DNA from: a virus
Virus record (IMG/VR): IMGVR_UViG_3300021961_000225
Span: 1-40,260 of that record
Length of the DNA stretch: 40,260 bases
Reading direction: 5' to 3' (one strand)
Shown: piece by piece, positions 1 to 6,004 of the stretch
Position numbering within the stretch: position 1 is the first letter of the stretch
How the letters are laid out: each line of letters starts with the position of its first letter
Made by a program: the position numbers and the translations under genes
The notes under the pieces: model-generated
Told to the model about the DNA's origin: nothing
Database searches by the model: none
Seen by the model: the letters and a program-made list of their open reading frames with translations, nothing else

Positions 1-24
1 GGTACCTTTGGAGTAGAGTCTACG

Positions 25-336
25 ATGAATAAGATCAAAGAGGTTACTCAGTCCATTGGTAATGTTAATGTGACCTTCAAGGCTTTGCCTGAGGATAAGA
101 AGAAGAACTACTACAAGCTATATGGCGAGGTAGTAAAGCGAGATAAGACAGTTAAGTCTTTTATCCAAGACAATAAGAAAGGAACTTATATTGTACTGGT
201 CGCTAAGCACGCCTTCACTATCAAGGATGGAGTCCTGATTGATAATCAAGGAGAGGAGTTCCGCCCCACTCGTAAGGTACAAGATGCCTTCAAAGTAGAA
301 GCCTCAGTACAGACAGGACAGCTATCATTGTTCTAA
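25..336 (+). CDS. Small protein with C-terminal sliding-clamp-binding motif, possibly N-terminally truncated
   Basis: A 103-residue protein of unknown function. Its last five residues are QLSLF, which equals the bacterial beta-clamp-binding consensus QL(S/D)LF, so docking on a sliding clamp is inferred. The middle reads GTYIVLVAKHAFTIKDGVLID, a beta-strand/His pattern faintly reminiscent of small papain-like phage proteins; I would not name it on that. The reading frame stays open upstream to base 1 (eight codons before this ATG), so the true start may lie outside the window. A hairpin terminator follows 25 bases after the stop. Confidence 0.65.
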   Translation: MNKIKEVTQSIGNVNVTFKALPEDKKKNYYKLYGEVVKRDKTVKSFIQDNKKGTYIVLVAKHAFTIKDGVLIDNQGEEFRPTRKVQDAFKVEASVQTGQLSLF

Positions 337-360
337 TATACTCAGACATAGATATCATAG

Positions 361-381
361 AGAGGGCTATATAAGCCCTTT
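361..381 (+). terminator. Intrinsic terminator after the first gene
   Basis: AGAGGGCT (361-368), loop ATATA, AGCCCTTT (374-381) form an 8-bp stem with one G-T pair, followed by TCCTT. The T tract is short, so it may be leaky. It sits between the first gene and the non-coding repeat block. Confidence 0.55.
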
Positions 382-410
382 CCTTGTATATAAGAGTACC
401 GGCCTCTGGA

Positions 411-465
411 CAGCAAGGTGACGTCAAGGTTACAGCAAGGTGACAGAAAGTTGCCAGTAGATTTC
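411..465. repeat. Degenerate 11-bp tandem repeats in non-coding DNA
   Basis: Reading in 11-base steps gives CAGCAAGGTGA (411-421), CGTCAAGGTTA (422-432), CAGCAAGGTGA (433-443), CAGAAAGTTGC (444-454) and CAGTAGATTTC (455-465). The first and third units are identical, and the exact match extends to 13 bases (410-422 and 432-444). The 11-base period is not a codon multiple and is close to one helical turn, as expected for protein-binding sites lined up on one DNA face. No gene was seen in 337-584. Confidence 0.6.
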
Positions 466-540
466 ACTAGACGGTTTGCTGGACGGTTATCTAGGCCAGA
501 CCTATTCGTATATTTCTGCTCAGATTTTGGTTATAGTAAT

Positions 541-560
541 ATATATTTATATATGTAAAG
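541..560 (+). promoter_or_regulatory. Late-promoter-like element, first copy of a 20-bp direct repeat
   Basis: The sequence atatatttatatatgtaaag contains TATTTATA (544-551) and recurs exactly at 1104-1123. It points rightward into the 3' end of the reverse-strand gene, so transcription from it would be antisense to that gene. Confidence 0.4.
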
Positions 561-584
561 AGAAGGTACTACGCTCTCTAACGA

Positions 585-962
585 TTAATAATTAATTTTT
601 TCTTTATAACCTCGTTCTACCCTAGAGATTTCTTTCTCTAATTGTCTTAATTGCTGTCCAATATTATAGTCTAGCTTATCTGCTCTACTATCTATATAGC
701 CGCGTAAACTATCTACCTCACTCATAACGTTATTATTTAGAGCATCGGTGTAGTTAGTAGTCTCGGATTGTAATTTTTCTCGAGCTTCTACGTGTTTTTC
801 TAACTGTCTATAGAGATCTTCAGAGTTTCTCTCCATATACATTGTTAGATTTTTAATTTCCTCTCTCAGGACTTTGATTGTCATGTGATTCACAGACGTG
901 CCCACGATCATCATAATGACGATAACCGCACACACACCTAAAATAAATGATGTAATTTCCAT
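585..962 (-). CDS. Single-pass membrane coiled-coil protein (only reverse-strand gene)
   Basis: A 125-residue protein with a hydrophobic segment near residues 5-24, followed by a long charged heptad-like region that predicts a coiled coil. It probably sits in the inner membrane with the coiled coil facing one compartment. No family was recognised. It is the only convincing gene on the reverse strand. It has its own promoter-like sequence at 1047-1018 and is bracketed by exact 20-bp direct repeats (541-560 and 1104-1123), suggesting it arrived or was duplicated as a unit. Confidence 0.75.
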   Translation of the reverse strand: MEITSFILGVCAVIVIMMIVGTSVNHMTIKVLREEIKNLTMYMERNSEDLYRQLEKHVEAREKLQSETTNYTDALNNNVMSEVDSLRGYIDSRADKLDYNIGQQLRQLEKEISRVERGYKEKINY

Positions 963-1017
963 AGTAATGTTTTTTAAAGTGTCAAAGAACTTTGTAGTAC
1001 CAAATCCTTACTCTTTT

Positions 1018-1047
1018 TAAGATACGAACTTTTGGTGTAGTAGGCAA
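1018..1047 (-). promoter_or_regulatory. Early/middle-type promoter for the reverse-strand gene
   Basis: On the reverse strand TTGCCT (1047-1042) is followed after 17 bases by TATCTT (1024-1019), within AGTTCGTATCTTA. The same core and spacing occur at 1565-1595, 2516-2545 and 20682-20711. The start codon of the reverse gene is 57 bases downstream. Confidence 0.55.
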
Positions 1048-1103
1048 GAAACTCGGGGAAATTTTTCGGAAAAACTTTTTGCTATATAAAACAGTATATA
1101 GAG

Positions 1104-1138
1104 ATATATTTATATATGTAAAGTTGTTACTATTTATA
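1104..1138 (+). promoter_or_regulatory. Two late-promoter-like elements
   Basis: TATTTATA occurs at 1107-1114 (inside the second copy of the 20-bp direct repeat, 1104-1123) and again as CTATTTATA at 1130-1138. The second ends only three bases before the ATG at 1142, so the upstream copy is the more natural promoter for that gene unless the message is leaderless. Confidence 0.5.
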
Positions 1139-1141
1139 AAC

Positions 1142-1576
1142 ATGAAACGCTTAGATCCTTCTTTTTTTGATATGTTCGACTATTCGGACGAAAGAGACCT
1201 TGAGAGAGCAGGAGCTATCGAGGCGTTGAGTGATTATTTAGAGCATCCTTACATTTTATTCGGTTCAGTTATTAGAGGTGTGGAGAACTACTATATCATA
1301 AGAGAGATGATGAGTAGAAGACATGGGGAGCAATTTGCAGCAATTGAGGAGAGCTTACAGCAGAAGTACTTTAATAGGTTATACATTATGCTAGAAAGAT
1401 TCGATGAGAGCAATTGCGATCATGTCTTAGAAGCACAGCGTTTTGAGAGGCATGAGAGTGGTTGGGCATTGTTAGAGCTTAGACAGTATTTTGAAGCAGT
1501 AGAGGATTATGAGAAGTGTGCTAAAATTCAGTCTATACTCACTACACTTTTATTACACGAGGAGTTGCCTATATGA
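1142..1576 (+). CDS. Hypothetical protein with UVR-like C-terminal helix pair
   Basis: A 144-residue mostly helical protein of unknown function. I chose the ATG at 1142, directly after the TATTTATA element, over an in-frame ATG at 1079 that lies in AT-rich promoter DNA. Near the start it carries FFDMFDY, resembling the clamp-binding tail FDMFDF of T4-type DNA polymerases. The end (roughly residues 118-140, EAVEDYEKCAKIQSIL) resembles the UVR motif of UvrB/UvrC and Clp-type proteins. Both resemblances are by eye and weak. Confidence 0.7.
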   Translation: MKRLDPSFFDMFDYSDERDLERAGAIEALSDYLEHPYILFGSVIRGVENYYIIREMMSRRHGEQFAAIEESLQQKYFNRLYIMLERFDESNCDHVLEAQRFERHESGWALLELRQYFEAVEDYEKCAKIQSILTTLLLHEELPI

Positions 1577-1595
1577 AAATAAGTTCATATATTTA
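1565..1595 (+). promoter_or_regulatory. Early/middle-type promoter
   Basis: TTGCCT (1565-1570), 17 bases, TATATT (1588-1593) with the core AGTTCATATATTT. The TTGCCT hexamer is identical to that of the reverse promoter at 1047-1042. The ATG at 1620 is 27 bases after the TATATT, the same distance as in the primase promoter. Confidence 0.55.
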
Positions 1596-1619
1596 AGTAT
1601 AATAAAAAGATAAACGGTT

Positions 1620-1814
1620 ATGATTAATGGAATTATTACTTACTTGATTATCGGAGTTGTATTTAACTTCGTATTCGATTTACTTGTTAACGTTTCGGGT
1701 GATGAAAATCACCGCTTTACAATGTTTGAACGTTTTACTATGACTCTTATATGGCCTATAGGTGTTATTATGTTTGCTGTTCACTTCTTTAAGCAATTCT
1801 TTTCTAATAAGTAA
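1620..1814 (+). CDS. Small two-helix membrane protein
   Basis: A 64-residue protein with two hydrophobic stretches (about residues 3-24 and 40-60) separated by a short polar loop (SGDENHRF). It is likely an inner-membrane hairpin protein. No family was recognised. It is the first gene after the promoter at 1565-1593 and precedes the GIY-YIG-like gene by three bases, so the two are probably cotranscribed. Superinfection exclusion or host-membrane modification would fit such a protein but is only a guess. Confidence 0.65.
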   Translation: MINGIITYLIIGVVFNFVFDLLVNVSGDENHRFTMFERFTMTLIWPIGVIMFAVHFFKQFFSNK

Positions 1815-1817
1815 GTT

Positions 1818-2444
1818 ATGCGACGTAGTAGAATCTCTCTGGAGAAAGCTATGAAGTTAGAATCTGAGTCTCTTTTGACTCTATACTTCCCCAGTACCTC
1901 CCATAATGACCTCCCCGATATCCCTTATATTGGTAAGTATACTCAGAACTTCATTGACGCTGCAGGTAAATACCGTAAGGTTGATATTGGTAAGCTTCTT
2001 ACCTACATTGATCCCGAATACCAGATTGAGGTTCCGGTCTTAAGTGATCTCGAAGGAGGCTTCTTTGAATGGGCTTACCTCTACGGTAAGTCTAAGAAGA
2101 CTCAAGAGATCCATGATCAAGCTCTAGAGAAAGGACAGTACGTTTACGTACTCGTTAACCCTACTTACGATTTTGTAAAGATCGGTAAGGCTGTTAATCC
2201 TCAATCAAGGGTTAAGCAGATTAACGGAGCAGGAACGGTTTCCGAATGGAAACTCTATTGGGCATTGCCGGTCACCGATGATTATCGTGTAGAATATTTA
2301 GTGCATCAACACTTTGCTGATAAGCGATTAGGTTCCGATCAAGGGTCGGACCGAGAGTTCTTTCAAGTTACGAAAGAGGAAGCAATCGAGGCAATCTTGT
2401 TTATTGCCGAAGATTATTATAATGGAGATCCTACGTTCTACTAA
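1818..2444 (+). CDS. T5orf172/GIY-YIG-superfamily domain protein
   Basis: A 208-residue protein. Residues about 107-195 match the T5orf172/MUG113-type GIY-YIG domain: YVYVLVNP (108-115) is the first strand, KIGKA (121-125) replaces YIG, R131 follows as the usual arginine, and VEYLVHQHF (158-166) and REFFQV (179-184) complete the pattern. The N-terminal 100 residues have no recognised domain. Nuclease or DNA-binding activity is inferred from the family. It lies three bases after the membrane-protein gene and ends before a GC-rich non-coding block. Confidence 0.75.
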   Translation: MRRSRISLEKAMKLESESLLTLYFPSTSHNDLPDIPYIGKYTQNFIDAAGKYRKVDIGKLLTYIDPEYQIEVPVLSDLEGGFFEWAYLYGKSKKTQEIHDQALEKGQYVYVLVNPTYDFVKIGKAVNPQSRVKQINGAGTVSEWKLYWALPVTDDYRVEYLVHQHFADKRLGSDQGSDREFFQVTKEEAIEAILFIAEDYYNGDPTFY

Positions 2445-2448
2445 AATC

Positions 2449-2482
2449 TGCGTGGCGACTTCGTGCGCGTGCGCGGCGCGGG
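2449..2482. other. GC-rich island in AT-rich non-coding DNA
   Basis: About 34 bases dominated by GCG/CGC steps (for example tgcgcgtgcgcggcgcggg) stand out sharply from the flanking DNA. A GCGAC-TTC-GTGCGC segment can fold into a short stem with a bulge. It lies just after the stop of the GIY-YIG-like gene and could end that transcript or mark a protein or replication site. Confidence 0.5.
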
Positions 2483-2515
2483 TTAAATCTTTTTATAAAC
2501 TTTTTTATAAAGCAG

Positions 2516-2545
2516 TTTGAGCCTATTGATATAGTTCGTATATTA
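2516..2545 (+). promoter_or_regulatory. Early/middle-type promoter feeding the purine/AT tract
   Basis: TTTGAG (2516-2521), 17 bases, TATATT (2539-2544), with the full core AGTTCGTATATTA at 2533-2545. It can also be read as the Bacteroidota pattern TTTG-N19-TAnnTT. The transcript would begin at the homopurine tract. Confidence 0.55.
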
Positions 2546-2550
2546 CCAAT

Positions 2551-2640
2551 GAAGGAGGGAGAAAAAAAGGAGAGAAAAAAGTAATATATTATATATAATA
2601 ATTAATATATTATTTATATTATATAAAGAATAATAATTAG
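2551..2640 (+). other. Homopurine tract followed by an A/T-only tract: candidate R-loop origin
   Basis: Bases 2551-2581 are all purine on this strand. Bases 2582-2625 contain only A and T, and the AT-rich stretch continues to about 2640. A promoter lies immediately upstream. T4 origins such as oriF (uvsY) combine a middle promoter with a downstream unwinding element where the transcript forms an R-loop; the order of parts here is the same. The purine tract also reads as an 11-codon frame, MKEGEKKERKK, from the ATG at 2549 to the TAA at 2582-2584. Origin function is inference. Confidence 0.35.
2611..2618 (+). promoter_or_regulatory. Late-promoter-like element
   Basis: TATTTATA lies 31 bases before the ATG at 2649. 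In so AT-rich a tract a chance match is quite possible. Confidence 0.3.
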
Positions 2641-2648
2641 TAACGTTT

Positions 2649-2828
2649 ATGAGAAACAAGAATATTTTCCAAGAAAAAATTACTCGTCTAGAATCTACAT
2701 TAAATACTATTGGACGAGCAGTGGCTTTGAATGATCGAGAGCAAGCTTACGAGCGTATCGAAAAGAGCAAGGCTATCCTTTCGGATATGCAATCTATGTT
2801 GAATCGAGAAGAAGAATACTACAAATAA
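2649..2828 (+). CDS. Small coiled-coil hypothetical protein
   Basis: A 59-residue protein: MRNKNIFQEKITRLESTLNT at its start, then two amphipathic helices with heptad spacing, ending EEEYYK. The frame is uninterrupted from the ATG at 2649 to the TAA at 2826-2828. It stops one base before the HD-hydrolase gene, which supports it as a real gene. No family is recognised with confidence. Its place next to an origin-like tract and early replication/regulatory genes suggests a small accessory factor. Confidence 0.7.
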   Translation: MRNKNIFQEKITRLESTLNTIGRAVALNDREQAYERIEKSKAILSDMQSMLNREEEYYK

Positions 2829-2829
2829 T

Positions 2830-3561
2830 ATGCTTACTGCCGAACAAATCCTCGAGAACTACGAGCATCACTTACAAATCATCGATAACTACATCGGTGA
2901 TAGAAAAGATGCTGTTAAATCTATGATTGAATCCTTAGGAGAAAACTATGTTATGTCTCCTGCTAGTGGAAAATCATGGTACCATAATGCTTTTGCCGGT
3001 GGATATGTTGATCATGTTAACCGAGTAGTAGAAACTTCTGTAAAAATGATGAAGTTCTGGGCGTCAATGGGTGGTTCTATTGATTTTACCCAAGAAGAAC
3101 TCATTTTTGCCGCTCTTTTCCATGACCTTGGTAAGATTGGTGACGAAAATCATCCTGGATACCTTGAGCAAATGGATAACTGGCGTAGAGATAAGCTAAA
3201 TGAGATGTATACTCCTAATCCTGAGCTCGATTTTATGATGATTCCCGATCGGTCCCTATTTTTACTTCAGAGATTCGGCATTCAGGTAAGTCAGAAAGAG
3301 TATTTAGGTATCAAACTACATGACGGCATCTTTGATGACGGTAACAAACCGTACTTCTTTAGCCACAACCCAGATTCTCGTATGAGAACCAACATCGTTA
3401 ACATTTTACACATGTCAGACTACATGGCTTCCAAGGTAGAGTACGACATGTGGAAAGGTAATGGAGGTAAAACACAGCCGAGCACTCAAAAAACTAAATC
3501 TTCTAACGGTAAGACAGTAAAATCGTCGGAAGGCTTGACAAATTTCGTTAAAAATTTATAA
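2830..3561 (+). CDS. HD-domain metal-dependent phosphohydrolase
   Basis: A 243-residue protein with an HD-superfamily core. H62 sits in GGYVDHVNRV, the signature H98-D99 lies in LFHDLGKIG, H164-D165 in IKLHDG, and a last pair H194/D197 in LHMSDYMAS. These residues would bind the metal ions used to hydrolyse phosphoester bonds. The substrate (nucleotide, cyclic nucleotide or RNA end) cannot be told from sequence. The C-terminal 35 residues are Lys/Ser/Thr-rich and probably flexible. It is followed one base later by a membrane-anchored coiled-coil gene. Confidence 0.85.
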   Translation: MLTAEQILENYEHHLQIIDNYIGDRKDAVKSMIESLGENYVMSPASGKSWYHNAFAGGYVDHVNRVVETSVKMMKFWASMGGSIDFTQEELIFAALFHDLGKIGDENHPGYLEQMDNWRRDKLNEMYTPNPELDFMMIPDRSLFLLQRFGIQVSQKEYLGIKLHDGIFDDGNKPYFFSHNPDSRMRTNIVNILHMSDYMASKVEYDMWKGNGGKTQPSTQKTKSSNGKTVKSSEGLTNFVKNL

Positions 3562-3562
3562 A

Positions 3563-3832
3563 ATGTTGGTAGTCTCAATAATTTTCGCTATCTTATCCAT
3601 TATCCTCGGGTATTTTACTTGGAATCTTATGAAAAAAGTAGAACGGTACGAGGATATTGCACAATATCAACAAAACTATATCGATAATATCTCAACCATC
3701 ATTGGTGAATCAGAAAAAAGGTTACAGGAAGTGGATCAAAAAGGAACCTTCGAATCAGACGACGAAGTAGGTTTCTTTTTTAACACAATAAAAGAGATTC
3801 AGAGAATACTCGGTGAGTTCAACCTAAAGTAA
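3563..3832 (+). CDS. N-terminally membrane-anchored coiled-coil protein
   Basis: An 89-residue protein with a hydrophobic N-terminal segment (about residues 2-20), then a charged helical region, and a C-terminal piece DDEVGFFFNTIKEIQRILG. Function not recognised. It is packed tightly between the HD hydrolase and gp55 (one and three bases away), so all three are likely on one transcript. Confidence 0.7.
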   Translation: MLVVSIIFAILSIILGYFTWNLMKKVERYEDIAQYQQNYIDNISTIIGESEKRLQEVDQKGTFESDDEVGFFFNTIKEIQRILGEFNLK

Positions 3833-3835
3833 CCT

Positions 3836-4540
3836 ATGGGTAGAAAGAAGAGTAAAGCAAATTACTTCACACAAGATACAGAAGATGCAATAGTAGAGTA
3901 TAATAATTCAACAGATATGGTCTTTAGAGATCGAATCTTTACGGAAAGAATTTATTTTCCATTCTATAAATTAGTTGAAAATATTATACACACTTTTAAA
4001 TTCTACTATACCGATGTAGACGATCTCGAGGATTTAAAACTTGAGGTCGTTTCCTTGTTAGTAGAAGAAAAAATGCATATGTTCGATCCTACTAGAGGAG
4101 CAAAAGCATATTCATATTTTGGAACTATTGTTAAGCGTCATCTTATTAACTACAATAATAAAAACTATAAAAGATTAAAACAGTTAACTACTGTTGATGC
4201 ATATGAAGGTTCTTATGATTTAGATACACCAGAAGTACGTCCTTATGCTATGAGCCTTAAAGAAGTATTTAACATCTATATTGAACGTACTTACAAAAAA
4301 CTTGATCATCTATTTCCAAAAGAGCAAGACCGCCAGATTGCAGACGCTGTATTAACACTATTTGAAAAACGTTACGATCTAGAGATATTTAAGAAAAAAG
4401 CTCTGTATATCTATATCCGAGAAATGACCGGTACAGAAACTCCATATCTTACTAAGGTTATAAACATTCTTAAAGACGAATTTTACGATCTGTATAACGA
4501 TTTATACGAAAAAGGGTTTATTGACCTAAATAAGTACTGA
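3836..4540 (+). CDS. 55: Late-transcription sigma factor, gp55-like
   Basis: A 234-residue protein resembling T4 gp55 (185 residues), the phage sigma factor that directs host RNA polymerase to late promoters. The clearest region is residues about 79-118: MHMFDPTRGAKAYSYF, then KRHLIN and a lysine-rich stretch. This matches sigma region 2 in gp55, where LHNFDETKYKNPHAYI occupies the same place. T4 gp55 ends in a sliding-clamp-binding tail; here the end is DLYEKGFIDLNKY, which could serve the same purpose but is not a clear match. The first late-type promoter lies directly after its stop. Confidence 0.8.
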   Translation: MGRKKSKANYFTQDTEDAIVEYNNSTDMVFRDRIFTERIYFPFYKLVENIIHTFKFYYTDVDDLEDLKLEVVSLLVEEKMHMFDPTRGAKAYSYFGTIVKRHLINYNNKNYKRLKQLTTVDAYEGSYDLDTPEVRPYAMSLKEVFNIYIERTYKKLDHLFPKEQDRQIADAVLTLFEKRYDLEIFKKKALYIYIREMTGTETPYLTKVINILKDEFYDLYNDLYEKGFIDLNKY

Positions 4541-4542
4541 TT

Positions 4543-4551
4543 CTATTTATA
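4543..4551 (+). promoter_or_regulatory. Late promoter for the baseplate operon
   Basis: CTATTTATA lies in the short gap after gp55, 11 bases before the ATG at 4563, followed by an A-rich leader. It is one of about a dozen matching elements placed before structural operons. Confidence 0.6.
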
Positions 4552-4562
4552 AAAGAAAAGGT

Positions 4563-4913
4563 ATGGGTCTCGATAAAAAACTTTTTAAGGACAAGACTTT
4601 TGCCGATGTACTAGAGGAGATCTACGGTAATTCTAAAAAGAAGGAAAAGCAGATTAACACTCTCATCGGTGAACTTAAACCTCTTATTGAAAACATAGGA
4701 GACGCAACTCTTGTTGTTCCTATGATTGCTAACTATCTTGAAATTGGTGTTAAGAATGATAAGCACCTTATCGACATGCTTGCTGTTGTACAGCGCATGG
4801 AGAATGCATCTAAGAGTGGTGACGCTGCTGGCTTTGAATTAGGAGCAGAAGAACTAGCTCAAATCTTAGAGCAAATGGAAGAAGAAGTACAGGAACCTAA
4901 AAGAGGGGAGTAA
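4563..4913 (+). CDS. Hypothetical protein, first gene of the baseplate operon
   Basis: A 116-residue acidic, helical protein with no recognised domain. The middle is moderately hydrophobic (ATLVVPMIANYLEIGVKN) but not a membrane segment, and the end is Glu-rich. It begins just after a late promoter, and its stop overlaps the ATG of the spike gene (TAATG). A role as a baseplate hub component or assembly chaperone would fit the position but is not shown by sequence. Confidence 0.7.
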   Translation: MGLDKKLFKDKTFADVLEEIYGNSKKKEKQINTLIGELKPLIENIGDATLVVPMIANYLEIGVKNDKHLIDMLAVVQRMENASKSGDAAGFELGAEELAQILEQMEEEVQEPKRGE

Positions 4914-6004
4914 TGGGATACAACTACAACCTTCAGAGCATTTCTCGCTCTGGGCAGAAATTATCAAATTCAGAAATACTAGTTCCTGCTAGAGTTGTAG
5001 ATGTAATACTAGACAGTACTCACCCAGAGTTTGAAAAATACGGTAGGTGGGGAAGTATAGGTCTTATAAAATATAGGGTGTTAACCAAACAACAGAACAC
5101 TCAACAAACCACTACTCTACCTATTGCATACCCGCTTCAAGCTCATATAAAACATTTACCGTTAAAGAACGAGATAGTTTTAATTGCATCATTTCCTTCA
5201 GAAAATTTAGGTGAATCTGCTACTAATGATAAAAACTATTATATAGATATAGTTAACCTTTGGAATCACCCTCACCATAACGCACATCCGGGTAAGAGTG
5301 AGAACCCTGACCTTGGAGATGATTTTGAAGAATTAGCAGATGTTAACCCAATGCGCCCCTTTGAAGGAGATATTATAGTAGAAGGAAGACAAGGACAATC
5401 CTTAAGATTCTCTACCTCAGTTAAAGGTAAGACCCCTTGGGAAGGAGTTAAAAAAGGTGCTCCTATTATAGTACTAAGTAACGGGCAAATACCAACTGAT
5501 AATGGATTTGAGTATATAACAGAGGATATAAACTCTGACTTTAGCTCAATCTACCTAACCGCAGACCAGAAGCTTAACTTAAATCCTTCCCAAACTTTTT
5601 CAATCTTTAAACCCACTAAATCATCCGAGTACAACTTAAATCAAGTTGCGCTTACAAGCGGTCGAATAGTACTTAACTCGAAGGATGAACATATACTCCT
5701 GACTTCTAAACTAGATACGGGTATTAAAGGAGCTAATATATATTTTGAAAGCACACAAAATACCGTACTAGAAGGTACCCGAATCAATCTTGGAACTGGA
5801 GCAAGCGAACCTGCTATTCTTGGACAGACCATGCTATCCCGCTTAGCATCAGTCATTACACAACTCAACGCTCTAGCAATCGGACTTAGTAGCATCGGTA
5901 TACCACAGGTTACAGCACCAGCAAGTGAAGTAATCAGAACCGCAACAGAATTCCTCACAGCTGTTCCTACAATGAAGTCTACTAAAGTTTACATTAAGCG
6001 ATGA
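4913..6004 (+). CDS. 5: Baseplate hub/central-spike protein, gp5-like, without lysozyme domain
   Basis: A 363-residue protein. The N-terminal part (about residues 20-120: ILVPARVVDVILD, IKYRVLTK, LPLKNEIVLIASFP) has the strand pattern of the gp5/gpV OB-fold. RPFEGDIIVEGRQGQSLRFS (about 149-168) and following strands (TSGRIVLNSKDEHILLTS, IYFESTQNTVLEGTRINLG) look like a beta-helical spike. Unlike T4 gp5 (575 residues) there is no room for a lysozyme domain. It would form the trimeric needle at the baseplate centre. The C-terminal helix and its 4-base overlap (ATGA) with the next gene suggest coupled translation. Confidence 0.7.
   Translation: MGYNYNLQSISRSGQKLSNSEILVPARVVDVILDSTHPEFEKYGRWGSIGLIKYRVLTKQQNTQQTTTLPIAYPLQAHIKHLPLKNEIVLIASFPSENLGESATNDKNYYIDIVNLWNHPHHNAHPGKSENPDLGDDFEELADVNPMRPFEGDIIVEGRQGQSLRFSTSVKGKTPWEGVKKGAPIIVLSNGQIPTDNGFEYITEDINSDFSSIYLTADQKLNLNPSQTFSIFKPTKSSEYNLNQVALTSGRIVLNSKDEHILLTSKLDTGIKGANIYFESTQNTVLEGTRINLGTGASEPAILGQTMLSRLASVITQLNALAIGLSSIGIPQVTAPASEVIRTATEFLTAVPTMKSTKVYIKR

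Noticed and set aside
411-465. CRISPR array.
   Set aside because: Units are 11 bases, contiguous and degenerate, with no unique spacers between conserved repeats.
1079-1141. Upstream in-frame ATG for the gene at 1142.
   Set aside because: The added segment is encoded by AT-rich DNA containing two TATTTATA boxes and the direct repeat, so it is more likely promoter than coding.
2471-2482. The GC-rich island as remnant of an inserted element.
   Set aside because: It is only about 34 bases, with no terminal repeats or target duplication visible.
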